The position numbers and the translations under genes were made by a program. Positions 36,840-45,069 of a DNA stretch of 64,000 nt are shown here, in pieces. The number at the start of each line of letters is the position of its first letter. Within the stretch, counting starts at the first letter, position 1. This DNA is from Candidatus Vicinibacter affinis (GTDB lineage: Bacteria > Bacteroidota > Bacteroidia > Chitinophagales > Saprospiraceae): contig JADJNH010000005.1 of assembly GCA_016714365.1 (NCBI GenBank), positions 574,501 to 638,500 on the forward strand, written 5' to 3'. Under the pieces are notes generated by a model. That model was given only the letters and a program-made list of their open reading frames with translations, was not told the DNA's origin and ran no database searches.

Positions 36840-37361
36840 CTATCTTATTTCAACTTTAGTATACTTATTCATTCCTGCATAATATATCAGTCTCCATCCA
36901 TCGCCAGTCTTTGCAAATCTACGGATCAGGACAAGTCCATTGTGGATGTCTTTGATTTTTTCTTCAATAAGAACATCATTTAGATTTAGATAATTGGATT
37001 CAAACCTATTATCCTCCTTAAAGCCTGATTTTTGGAAAATCCATTGGTCTGCAGACCAGAAAAACTTTTCATTTCCAATAAATGCTGGATCAGCATGATT
37101 AGGAAGCCCTTCCAATGGAAAAAAAATATGGTTGATTTGATAATTACTGTCTAAATGAAACTGGTCATAAAACATCCTGAAATCCTCAGGAAGCGATTCA
37201 TAACTGTTTCCCTTAAGATTTTGATCAAGTCCGACTGTGGTGCCTGAGGAATTATTACGGCAGGCAGGCAAACTTATCAAAATTCCTAAACAAACGAGTT
37301 TAGCAGTCTTTAGCGGCCACCAGATAACAGAAGTTTGCCTCAACTTGGTGGTAAATCGCAT
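36840..37361 (-). CDS. Putative lipoprotein overlapping the phosphopantetheinyl transferase gene
   Basis: A 173-residue protein whose N-terminus (LKTAKLVCLGILISLPACRN) looks like a lipoprotein signal with lipobox LPAC. The rest (YDQFHLDSNYQINHIFFPLEG, RFAKTGDGWRLIYY) resembles DUF4348-like small Bacteroidota proteins; that is a guess. From ATG 37361 it overlaps the upstream gene by 62 nt; a TTG further in would shorten the overlap. The long overlap is needed to keep the signal peptide. Confidence 0.65.
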   Translation of the reverse strand: MRFTTKLRQTSVIWWPLKTAKLVCLGILISLPACRNNSSGTTVGLDQNLKGNSYESLPEDFRMFYDQFHLDSNYQINHIFFPLEGLPNHADPAFIGNEKFFWSADQWIFQKSGFKEDNRFESNYLNLNDVLIEEKIKDIHNGLVLIRRFAKTGDGWRLIYYAGMNKYTKVEIR

Positions 37362-37932
37362 AATGCAGGATAATATCATTGCCCAAATATAAGGATGCTG
37401 AATGAATCACCAATTGGTTTTGTTCCATACGTAATTCAAGGTTAATTTGTTTGTTAAATTGAATTCCTCTCTTTCCATGAGCTTTGTAAACTGCTTCTTT
37501 GGCACACCAGCACAATGTTGCAGCCACCTTAAGATCCTCCTGATTAATAAAATTCAAATTCAAAAATTCAAGTTCATCTGTGCTCAAATACTTATGAAGG
37601 ATGCGAATCACCTTGAAGTCAAAGATCTGTATGTCTAGCCCTACCTCATTCGGTCCGATTACATAGCCGGTGTATTCTCCAGAATGGGAAATGGAAAGAA
37701 AGCTACCTTCTTCTTTAAATTTTAGTTTACCAAACTCATTTTTAATAAATTCCGGACTCCCGGAGGTTCCGGTTTGAGTGTACAACACGTATCTGGAAGC
37801 CAGATATTCCAATCTTCTCTTAGGATGAACTTCAATTAATTGGGCCAGTTCAGTTTCTGTCCAAGGGAAAGACGATCGAAAAAAATTTTCGGGTTCTTTG
37901 ATTTGCCAGATTAAGAAATTTATATCTGACAT
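37300..37932 (-). CDS. 4'-phosphopantetheinyl transferase superfamily protein
   Basis: A 210-residue Sfp-like protein (start at ATG 37932; a longer frame to 37959 adds nine residues). The metal-binding motif is VGLDIQ (D100; position 102 is Gln rather than the usual Glu) and the second motif is WCAKEAVYK (142-150, with E146 and K150). It adds the phosphopantetheine arm of CoA to carrier proteins of fatty acid or secondary metabolism. No carrier protein or synthase gene is near. A promoter box lies at 38011-38018, with two palindromes further upstream. Confidence 0.82.
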   Translation of the reverse strand: MSDINFLIWQIKEPENFFRSSFPWTETELAQLIEVHPKRRLEYLASRYVLYTQTGTSGSPEFIKNEFGKLKFKEEGSFLSISHSGEYTGYVIGPNEVGLDIQIFDFKVIRILHKYLSTDELEFLNLNFINQEDLKVAATLCWCAKEAVYKAHGKRGIQFNKQINLELRMEQNQLVIHSASLYLGNDIILHYAIYHQVEANFCYLVAAKDC

Positions 37933-38010
37933 GATTTTCTTTTGAATGAATATTGGCATACTATTTTAAGTAACAAACCGATGTTTTATTCATAACATTT
38001 GTAAATAATC

Positions 38011-38018
38011 CAAAACTA
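38011..38018 (-). promoter_or_regulatory. Bacteroidota -7 box (TAGTTTTG) upstream of the phosphopantetheinyl transferase
   Basis: The plus strand reads CAAAACTA; the minus strand has TAGTTTTG (TAnnTTTG), 78 nt before the ATG at 37932. The two GGGTTT(A/T)CCCTGAT palindromes lie about 50 and 85 nt further upstream, where an activator could sit. Confidence 0.4.
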
Positions 38019-38063
38019 GGGCAAGTAAATAAATTTCTAATTTGACGCAATTTAGAAAAAAAC

Positions 38064-38114
38064 TCAGGGTTTACCCTGATAAGAAAAAAACATTTTATAT
38101 GGGTTTTCCCTGAT
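38064..38114. promoter_or_regulatory. Pair of GGGTTT(A/T)CCCTGAT palindromic sites
   Basis: Copies at 38067-38080 and 38101-38114 agree in 13 of 14 bases and are spaced 34 bp apart, about three helical turns. The first extends to a perfect TCAGGGT-TT-ACCCTGA inverted repeat (38064-38079). They lie between two divergent genes. A dimeric regulator binding two sites on one DNA face is the likely explanation; the protein is unknown. Confidence 0.5.
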
Positions 38115-38228
38115 TTTTCAGTTAAATGTACATTTTTATTTGCACAGTTTGCAAAATGCCCATATCATTGTGACATCCTTTCGGCATATCATCACTACCC
38201 AAATTTTTATCATTCATTTAATTTGATT

Positions 38229-38540
38229 ATGCCGATCTATAAAATATTAATTTTTGTCTTCTATTTAAATGTAGTTTTTGTATTAGATTTTTCGTTCGCT
38301 CAGATATCTGGACCTGGATATTTGCATGCCGCAGGTGGTGGAGTAGTTTTTTTATCTCCATCCTTATGCCCAAATAACAGCGAGGAGTTTACCATCGCCT
38401 GCGACATGACTGAGCGAAGTTTTGTGAGCCGACAATTTAATCAGAATAGCATCTTTAAGGATGGTAATCATGACCCGGAAAGGAGCGTCTTTAAGTGGCC
38501 AACTCCTTTCTGGAGTGATGATTTAATCCAGATTTTTTAG
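38229..38540 (+). CDS. Small secreted protein of unknown function, possibly truncated
   Basis: A 103-residue protein with a convincing signal peptide (YKILIFVFYLNVVFVLDFSFAQ, counted to the AQ cleavage site). The mature part is 79 residues (ISGPGYLHAAGGGVVFLSP, CPNNSEEFTIACDMTERSF) with two cysteines. I do not recognise it. It may be a remnant of a longer T9SS protein that lost its C-terminus, or a true small secreted factor. The paired palindromes lie 115 nt upstream. Confidence 0.45.
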   Translation: MPIYKILIFVFYLNVVFVLDFSFAQISGPGYLHAAGGGVVFLSPSLCPNNSEEFTIACDMTERSFVSRQFNQNSIFKDGNHDPERSVFKWPTPFWSDDLIQIF

Positions 38541-38643
38541 AGAAATGTAAGATCATAAGTGGTTTTTAGCCATATATTGTTGTAGACTGCAATTGAATTT
38601 TTTTAAAGAGAGCCGATGAAATAAAGATGAAGTAGTCTAATTG

Positions 38644-38696
38644 ATCCCCTGGTTTTCGGCATGCTTTAAAGCATTCGGTAAGTGCAACCAGGGGAT
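38644..38696 (+). other. Strong nested stem-loop upstream of the DUF3667 gene
   Basis: ATCCCCTGGTT (38644-38654) pairs perfectly with AACCAGGGGAT (38686-38696). The 31-nt loop holds the perfect palindrome ATGCTTTAAAGCAT (38661-38674). A short ATATTTTT tail follows. It could end the small secreted gene, be a folded leader RNA, or be a small mobile palindrome. Confidence 0.55.
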
Positions 38697-38765
38697 ATTT
38701 TTCATTTCCACTTGCACACTTGTTCAATTTGTAATATTTTTCGCATGCAGTAAATTCTTAATTCC

Positions 38766-38773
38766 TAATTTTG
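38766..38773 (+). promoter_or_regulatory. Bacteroidota -7 box (TAATTTTG) that decides the DUF3667 start
   Basis: TAATTTTG matches TAnnTTTG and ends 14 nt before ATG 38788. This supports that start over the longer frame back to 38641, which would translate the stem-loop. Confidence 0.5.
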
Positions 38774-38787
38774 CTGGTAAAGGGCAA

Positions 38788-39867
38788 ATGGCAAGAAAAA
38801 GAATAAAAACAATTAATTGTTCCAATTGTGGGTATAATTTTATTCATGGAGAAAATTATTGTCCTTCATGTGGGCAAGAGAATCATGCTCCAAATCAGCC
38901 ATTTAAGCATTTATTATTAGAGTTCTTCGAGTCGTTATTTCATTTCGACACTAAAATTTTCCTAAGCCTAAAATACTTGTTGTTTTATCCAGGCAGGATG
39001 ACCCGTGAATTTCTTGAGAACAAACGCGCCCGGTTTGTGCCTCCAATCAGATTATATATTTTTATAAGTGTTATTTTTTTCATTTTCATCAACAGATTCT
39101 CAAACCAGGTAACCGAAGATATTGCAGATAATGGTAATTCTGGATTGGTTGAATTTAAGGATAAGCAGCCAAATCAGTCAATCGATTCGAGTGTTGTTGA
39201 GGTAGACTCGGTTAAAATTCAAAATATGGACAGCGTTAAGAGCGCGGATTATATCCAGACACCATTGACTGTTAAGAATAAGGAAAAATCAGGGGATATT
39301 AATTTTGGACTAAGTCAACAGTTTAGAATTTCTGAGGATGAATTGGATGAACTGGTAAAACTTCCCATTAAAGAAATTAAATATGATTCCATCCTTTTAG
39401 AAAAGAAAATTCCTAATAATTTTATTTACAGACAATTTTTGAAGCAATACATAAAAGCAAAAAAAGACAGCAGGACTTTTGGAATTAATCTTATACATAC
39501 ATTCGTGAAAAATACCACAATGGCAATGTTTTTTCTAATGCCATTTTTTGGATTGATTCTATTTCTACTGTATCTGGGAAAGGGGAAAAATTATTTTGAA
39601 TACTTGATTTTTTCCATTCATTTTCACACAGCCGTATTTACATATTTAATTGTTGTTTTTATTTTGGATGTTTTTTTTAGTATGGATTGGGTTTACGGTT
39701 ATTTATTTTGGGGATTTCTTTTATATCTATATTTTGCACTTAAGTGTTTGCATAATCAAAGAATTCCAACCACTGTTTTAAAAACTCTTGTTGCAGTATT
39801 AACTTATTCTATTGTATTGTTTTTTGGACTCATTATCTCTATTCTTTTAGGAGCATTTTTGGTGTAA
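38788..39867 (+). CDS. DUF3667 family membrane protein with N-terminal zinc ribbon
   Basis: A 359-residue protein. A zinc ribbon opens it (C11, C14, C25, C28 in CSNCGYNFIHGENYCPSCG). A conserved DUF3667 core follows (FKHLLLEFFESLFHFDTK, LLFYPGRMTREFLENKR, FVPPIRLYIFIS). One membrane segment lies near 85-105, then a charged periplasmic or cytoplasmic loop (about 110-235), and four more helices to the C-terminus. The role of the family is unknown. It converges with groEL and shares no operon. Confidence 0.82.
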   Translation: MARKRIKTINCSNCGYNFIHGENYCPSCGQENHAPNQPFKHLLLEFFESLFHFDTKIFLSLKYLLFYPGRMTREFLENKRARFVPPIRLYIFISVIFFIFINRFSNQVTEDIADNGNSGLVEFKDKQPNQSIDSSVVEVDSVKIQNMDSVKSADYIQTPLTVKNKEKSGDINFGLSQQFRISEDELDELVKLPIKEIKYDSILLEKKIPNNFIYRQFLKQYIKAKKDSRTFGINLIHTFVKNTTMAMFFLMPFFGLILFLLYLGKGKNYFEYLIFSIHFHTAVFTYLIVVFILDVFFSMDWVYGYLFWGFLLYLYFALKCLHNQRIPTTVLKTLVAVLTYSIVLFFGLIISILLGAFLV

Positions 39868-39875
39868 AGTTCAAT

Positions 39876-39908
39876 AAAAAAAAACGGGTAAACATTTTGT
39901 CTACCCGT
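39876..39908 (-). terminator. Rho-independent terminator of groESL
   Basis: ACGGGTA (39884-39890) pairs with TACCCGT (39902-39908). Read on the minus strand the hairpin is followed by eight or nine T, a classic terminator, 28 nt after the groEL stop. Confidence 0.8.
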
Positions 39909-39935
39909 TACTTGAATTCTTCAATTTATAAAAGA

Positions 39936-41570
39936 TTACATCATTCCATCCATCCCTCCCGGATGTGCATGTGCATGACCTTTATCTTCTTTTGGTTTGT
40001 CACTGATAACACACTCAGTCATTAATAACATAGCGGCTATGGAAGCTGCATTTTCAAGAGCAATACGAGTAACTTTAGTAGGATCAATTACACCTGCTTT
40101 TTTAAGATCCTCATATTGTCCCGTACGGGCATTGTATCCATAAGCTCCCTTTTTAGCCTTCACGTGCATAACCACTACGGAAGCTTCGTCTCCTGAGTTT
40201 TCTGCAATGACTCTGAGCGGTGCTTCCAACGCTTTTCTAACAATGTCAATACCGAATTTCTCATCTTCATTAACTACATTCTTGATTTTTTCCAAAGCAT
40301 CAATTGCTCTCACCAATGCTACTCCACCCCCGGCAACAATTCCTTCTTCTACTGCTGCCCGAGTTGCATGCAAAGCATCATCGACACGATCTTTCTTCTC
40401 TTTCATTTCAACTTCTGTAGCGGCCCCAACGTATAATACAGCAACTCCACCAGCAAGTTTTGCTAATCTTTCCTGAAGTTTTTCTTTATCATAATCTGAA
40501 GTAGTCCCTTCTATCTGTTGTTTGATTTGATTGATTCTTGCTTCAATCATTTTTTTGGTGCCCTTTCCATTTACAAGGGTAGTATTATCTTTATCCACCT
40601 CGATTTTTTCAGCCTGGCCAAGGTGCTCTAATTCTGTACTCTCAAGCTTATATCCTTTTTCATCTGAAATAACAGTACCATTGGTTAGAACTGCTATATC
40701 CTCCAGCATAGCTTTTCTGCGATCTCCAAAACCAGGAGCTTTTACTGCTACTACTTTTAGATTTGCGCGAAGTCTATTGACAACAAGAACGCCCAGTGCT
40801 TGACTGTCTACGTCCTCAGCTACGATTAATAAAGGTCTTCCTGATGAAACTACTTTCTCAAGAATGGGAACGATCTCCTGCATATTGGAGATTTTTTTAT
40901 CAGTAATCAGAATATATGGATTATCATATTCAGCGATCATTTTCTCAGCATTCGTTATGAAGTACGGTGAAAGATACCCTCTGTCAAACTGCATTCCAAT
41001 TACTTCATCAACATAAGTATGCGTTCCTTTGGCTTCTTCTACGGTAATTACACCATCCTTAGTGACTCTTTTCATCGCATCTGCTATCAGACCTCCGATT
41101 TCCTCATCATTGTTTGCAGAAATAGAACCAACTTGTTTAATTTTATTAAAGTCGTTTCCAATTTGTTCTGACTGCTTTTTTAAATCAGCAGTGATGGCCA
41201 ATACAGCTTTGTCAATTCCCCTTTTCAAATCCATTGGATTTGAACCACCGGTAACATATTTAAGACCTGCATTTACCATAGATTGAGCCAATACAGTTGC
41301 TGTTGTAGTACCATCACCAGCAATGTCAGCAGTTTTAGATGCCACTTCTTTAATCATTTGTGCACCCATGTTTTCTACTGCATCTTCAAGTTCAACTTCC
41401 TTTGCAACTGTGACCCCGTCTTTTGTAATTTGAGGTGCACCAAATGATTTCTGGATCACCACATTTCGTCCTTTAGGTCCAAGTGTTACTTTAACCGCAT
41501 TCGCCAGCTTGTCAATTCCGCTCTTTAACTTTTCTCTGGCTTCACTATTGAAATTAATGTCTTTTGCCAT
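39936..41570 (-). CDS. groEL: Chaperonin GroEL (60 kDa, Hsp60)
   Basis: The 544-residue protein is a full-length GroEL. Visible marks are KGRNVVIQ and TKDGVTVAKEV near the start, the ATP-binding GDGTTTATVLAQ (about 85-97), the apical domain with QFDRGYLSPYF (about 197-207), and the AAVEEGIVAGGG motif (about 404-415). The C-terminus ends in a His-rich variant of the GGM tail (HAHAHPGGMDGMM). It forms the double ring that folds cytosolic proteins with GroES. It lies 40 nt behind groES in one operon and ends before a strong terminator. Confidence 0.98.
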   Translation of the reverse strand: MAKDINFNSEAREKLKSGIDKLANAVKVTLGPKGRNVVIQKSFGAPQITKDGVTVAKEVELEDAVENMGAQMIKEVASKTADIAGDGTTTATVLAQSMVNAGLKYVTGGSNPMDLKRGIDKAVLAITADLKKQSEQIGNDFNKIKQVGSISANNDEEIGGLIADAMKRVTKDGVITVEEAKGTHTYVDEVIGMQFDRGYLSPYFITNAEKMIAEYDNPYILITDKKISNMQEIVPILEKVVSSGRPLLIVAEDVDSQALGVLVVNRLRANLKVVAVKAPGFGDRRKAMLEDIAVLTNGTVISDEKGYKLESTELEHLGQAEKIEVDKDNTTLVNGKGTKKMIEARINQIKQQIEGTTSDYDKEKLQERLAKLAGGVAVLYVGAATEVEMKEKKDRVDDALHATRAAVEEGIVAGGGVALVRAIDALEKIKNVVNEDEKFGIDIVRKALEAPLRVIAENSGDEASVVVMHVKAKKGAYGYNARTGQYEDLKKAGVIDPTKVTRIALENAASIAAMLLMTECVISDKPKEDKGHAHAHPGGMDGMM

Positions 41571-41610
41571 AATATATAAAATTTAATAATATGTTTAAAT
41601 GATTTAAAAA

Positions 41611-41877
41611 TTACTCTATGATCACTAAAATGTCATCTTCTCTCATAATCAGATAGTCGACACCTTTATAGGAAAATTCCTGTCCGGCATATTTTCCATA
41701 CAATACAACATCCCCTTTGGTTACAGTCATCATATTACCCTCCTTACCCGGACCAACAGCAATAACTTCACCTCTCTGAGGTTTTTCCTTTGCAGTATCC
41801 GGAATAATTATTCCCCCTTTTGTTTTTTCATCGGCCGCTGCCGGTTTTACGATCACTCTATCATTAATTGGTTTCAT
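41611..41877 (-). CDS. groES: Co-chaperonin GroES (10 kDa)
   Basis: An 88-residue GroES. PINDRVIVKPAAADEKTKGG and IIPDTAKEKPQRGEVIAVGPG contain the mobile loop, and the end YLIMREDDILVIIE is typical. The start is ATG 41877 (KPINDRV); a longer frame to 41907 adds a hydrophobic decapeptide not seen in GroES. It caps the GroEL ring. A short inverted repeat (41911-41927) lies in the leader. Confidence 0.96.
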   Translation of the reverse strand: MKPINDRVIVKPAAADEKTKGGIIIPDTAKEKPQRGEVIAVGPGKEGNMMTVTKGDVVLYGKYAGQEFSYKGVDYLIMREDDILVIIE

Positions 41878-41910
41878 AAAATATAGATTTATTAAAAAGT
41901 TATACAAAAA

Positions 41911-41927
41911 ATGTCCCTGGTGGACAT
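41911..41927 (-). promoter_or_regulatory. Inverted repeat in the groES leader
   Basis: ATGTCC (41911-41916) and GGACAT (41922-41927) flank CTGGT, 33 nt upstream of the groES ATG. It could be a heat-shock operator or leader hairpin. It does not match the CIRCE element. No exact -7 box was found between here and carB on this strand. Confidence 0.35.
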
Positions 41928-42155
41928 ACTCAAGTCATTAAAACTGTGCCAATCAGATAAAGTTGAAAATCTGTCAGATTTTTCTGTCAAAACAAGAGTT
42001 TTTATCCAAAATTTAATTTATTTGCAAATAATTAACAAAAAATAGACTTACATTTTGTCATGTTTCTATAAAAACAGAATTTTTTGCTAAAAAACAGCCT
42101 CAAAAAATGATTTTTTGGTATTTGATTTTTTAAATATGTAATGCCCTTGAGAACT

Positions 42156-42163
42156 TATCTTTG
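42156..42163 (+). promoter_or_regulatory. Bacteroidota -7 box (TATCTTTG) that decides the carB start
   Basis: TATCTTTG matches TAnnTTTG and ends 13 nt before ATG 42177, so the ATG at 42141 cannot be used from this promoter. Confidence 0.55.
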
Positions 42164-42176
42164 CGCAAATTTTTAT

Positions 42177-44996
42177 ATGCCCAAGGATAGTTCAATTAAA
42201 TCCGTCCTGATCATAGGGAGCGGGCCCATCATCATAGGACAAGCCTGCGAATTTGATTATTCAGGTACTCAGGCTGCCAGGTCTTTGAGAGAAGAGGGGA
42301 TTGAAGTCAGTTTGATTAATTCCAATCCTGCAACCATTATGACAGATCCAGTAATGGCTGATCACATTTATTTATGGCCACTTACGGTTGAAAGTATTAT
42401 TAAGATTCTGGAGGAAAGACAGATCGATGCTGTTTTACCAACCATGGGTGGACAAACGGCCTTAAATCTTGCTATAGAGGCGGATAAACAGAACGTTTGG
42501 AAAAAATACAATGTAAGAATGATTGGAGTCGATATAGAAGCCATCGAACTTACAGAAGACCGTGAGAAGTTTAGAGCCCACATGGTAAAATTAGGTATCG
42601 GAGTAGCTCCATCCCAAATTGCAAATTCGTTTCTTGAAGGAAAAGAGGCCGCCCAGCACATAGGTTTTCCTCTTGTAATTCGGCCTTCTTTTACACTTGG
42701 CGGCACAGGGGGTAGTTTCGTACATAAGCAAGATCAGTTTGATGACGCCTTGCGCCGTGGATTGGACGCTTCTCCAACACACGAAGTATTAATTGAGAAG
42801 GCTGTTTTAGGATGGAAGGAATTTGAATTAGAGTTACTGAGGGATCAAAAGGATAATGTTGTGATCATTTGTACGGTCGAAAATCTTGACCCAATGGGCA
42901 TCCATACAGGTGATTCGATTACAGTCGCACCTGCCATGACCTTATCTGATACAGGATTTCAAATGATGAGAGATTATGCCATCACTATGATGAGATCGTT
43001 GGGCAATTTTTCTGGAGGCTGTAATGTACAGTTTGCTCAAAATCCCGCTAATGAGGAATTAATTGCAGTAGAAATTAATCCGAGAGTAAGTCGTTCAAGT
43101 GCTTTGGCGAGTAAGGCTACGGGTTATCCAATAGCTAAAATTGCGGCAAAACTTTCATTGGGTTATACATTGGATGAATTACCAAACCAAATTACCGGAA
43201 CAACAAGTGCATTGTTCGAACCCTCTCTAGATTATGTAATTGTCAAAATGCCAAGATGGAATTTTGAAAAATTCTGGGGAGCTGATTCAAGGTTAGGGTT
43301 GCAGATGAAATCTGTAGGAGAAGTCATGGCAATAGGGCGTTGTTTTAATGAAGCACTCCAGAAAGCCTGTCAAAGTCAAGAAAATGACCGTCATGGCCTG
43401 GGAGCAGATAAAAAAGAGTGGTTCAATACTCAGGATATTTTGGAAAGATTGGAAAAAGTAAGTGATGACCGGATTTACAGACTAAAAGATGCACTTCGTC
43501 TGGGAGTACCGGAAAAAACTGTCCAAAAGTTGACGGGAATTGATCCCTGGTTTATTCGGGAAATTAAAAAGTTGGTCCAAATGGAGGAGCAATTGTTAAA
43601 GTACAACCTTCCAGAAGATATTCCTGCGGACTTTTTTCTTGAATTAAAGAAAAATGGTTATTCTGATTCCCAAATTGCATGGATATTACGTGTGGAAGAT
43701 AAGGATGTAACCAAATTTCGCAAAAAAATAGGATTACACAGAATCTATAAAACGGTTGATACTTGTGCAGCCGAATTTCCGGCTAAAACGCCTTATTTCT
43801 ATTCCTGTTATGATCAGGAAAATGAAAGCATCGTTACTACAGATAAGAAGAAAATTATTGTTTTAGGATCAGGCCCGAATAGGATAGGACAGGGTATTGA
43901 ATTTGATTATTGTTGTGTTCATGGGGTGATGGCTATTAAAGAAACGGGGATGGAAGCCATCATGGTGAATTGCAATCCCGAAACGGTATCAACAGATTTT
44001 GATCTGGCAGACAAATTATACTTTGAACCAATTTATTGGGAGCACATTGAAGAAATCATTGATCACGAAAAACCAGATGGTATCATTGTTCAATTGGGCG
44101 GGCAAACGGCTTTAAAACTGGCTGAGCGGATTCACAACAAAGGAATTCGTTTGGTAGGCACAAGTTTTAACAGTATGGATATAGCAGAGGATCGCGGTAG
44201 ATTTTCAGACTTGCTAAAAGAAATGGAAATTCCTTATCCAATTTATGGAGTTGCAACAGATGCTGATGAAGCGCTGGAAGTTGCACGTAAAATATCTTAT
44301 CCTGTTTTGGTAAGACCTTCATATGTACTTGGAGGACAAAGAATGCGTATTGTTATTAACGATGAAGAGTTGGAAAGGCATGTGCTGTCTATTTTCAAAC
44401 ATATGCCTGACAATAAAGTGCTCATTGATCAATTTCTTGAACGAGCAAAGGAAGCAGAGATCGATGCAATATGTGATGGAGATGAAGTTCATATTATGGG
44501 AATTATGGAACATATAGAACCTGCTGGAATACATTCAGGTGATAGTTCTGCAGTTTTACCTACCTACAGCCTCTCTGAAAAGAGTATTGAGACCATGATC
44601 GAATATGCAAAAAGGATTGCCTTCAAGCTAGAAATCAAAGGTTTGATCAATATTCAATTTGCCATTAAAGGTGAACAGGTTTATGTAATTGAGGCAAATC
44701 CCAGGGCTTCAAGAACTACCCCATTTATAGCAAAGGCTTATGAAGTGCCTTATTTGAATATTGCTACAAAAGTAATGTTGGGTACGCATAAGTTAAAGGA
44801 TTTTTCAATCACTCATAAATTAAAGGGGTACGCTATTAAAGTTCCTGTATTTTCATTTAATAAGTTTCCTGGTGTTGATATTAGTCTCGGTCCAGAAATG
44901 AAATCTACAGGTGAGGCAATTTACTACATAAAAGATTTGCATGACCCATTCTTTAGAGATTTAGATTCCAAACGATATATGTATCTAACCCGATAA
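42177..44996 (+). CDS. carB: Carbamoyl-phosphate synthase large subunit without the MGS domain
   Basis: A 939-residue CarB. Both ATP-grasp halves are present: the first (IGSGPIIIGQACEFDYSG to about 400) makes carboxyphosphate and the second (LGSGPNRIGQGIEFDYCC, from about 560) phosphorylates carbamate. The NPRVSRSSALASKATGYPI and NPRASRTTPFIAKA segments are intact. E. coli CarB has about 1070 residues; this protein stops right after the second synthetase half (KRYMYLTR), so the C-terminal MGS-like allosteric domain is missing. As I recall, CarB proteins of about 940 residues are normal in Bacteroidota. No carA is in the window. Confidence 0.95.
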   Translation: MPKDSSIKSVLIIGSGPIIIGQACEFDYSGTQAARSLREEGIEVSLINSNPATIMTDPVMADHIYLWPLTVESIIKILEERQIDAVLPTMGGQTALNLAIEADKQNVWKKYNVRMIGVDIEAIELTEDREKFRAHMVKLGIGVAPSQIANSFLEGKEAAQHIGFPLVIRPSFTLGGTGGSFVHKQDQFDDALRRGLDASPTHEVLIEKAVLGWKEFELELLRDQKDNVVIICTVENLDPMGIHTGDSITVAPAMTLSDTGFQMMRDYAITMMRSLGNFSGGCNVQFAQNPANEELIAVEINPRVSRSSALASKATGYPIAKIAAKLSLGYTLDELPNQITGTTSALFEPSLDYVIVKMPRWNFEKFWGADSRLGLQMKSVGEVMAIGRCFNEALQKACQSQENDRHGLGADKKEWFNTQDILERLEKVSDDRIYRLKDALRLGVPEKTVQKLTGIDPWFIREIKKLVQMEEQLLKYNLPEDIPADFFLELKKNGYSDSQIAWILRVEDKDVTKFRKKIGLHRIYKTVDTCAAEFPAKTPYFYSCYDQENESIVTTDKKKIIVLGSGPNRIGQGIEFDYCCVHGVMAIKETGMEAIMVNCNPETVSTDFDLADKLYFEPIYWEHIEEIIDHEKPDGIIVQLGGQTALKLAERIHNKGIRLVGTSFNSMDIAEDRGRFSDLLKEMEIPYPIYGVATDADEALEVARKISYPVLVRPSYVLGGQRMRIVINDEELERHVLSIFKHMPDNKVLIDQFLERAKEAEIDAICDGDEVHIMGIMEHIEPAGIHSGDSSAVLPTYSLSEKSIETMIEYAKRIAFKLEIKGLINIQFAIKGEQVYVIEANPRASRTTPFIAKAYEVPYLNIATKVMLGTHKLKDFSITHKLKGYAIKVPVFSFNKFPGVDISLGPEMKSTGEAIYYIKDLHDPFFRDLDSKRYMYLTR

Positions 44997-45069
44997 AAAT
45001 ATTTATCAATTCGGTTGATGTTGATTTAGTATTTTCAATTTTATTATCAATAATAAATTATTTTGAGCC

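Noticed and set aside
38641..38787. N-terminal extension of the DUF3667 gene from TTG 38641
   Set aside because: It would translate the stem-loop, and a -7 box lies between it and ATG 38788.
40207..41286. Plus-strand frames opposite groEL
   Set aside because: Antisense shadows of a well-conserved gene; the peptides have no family features.
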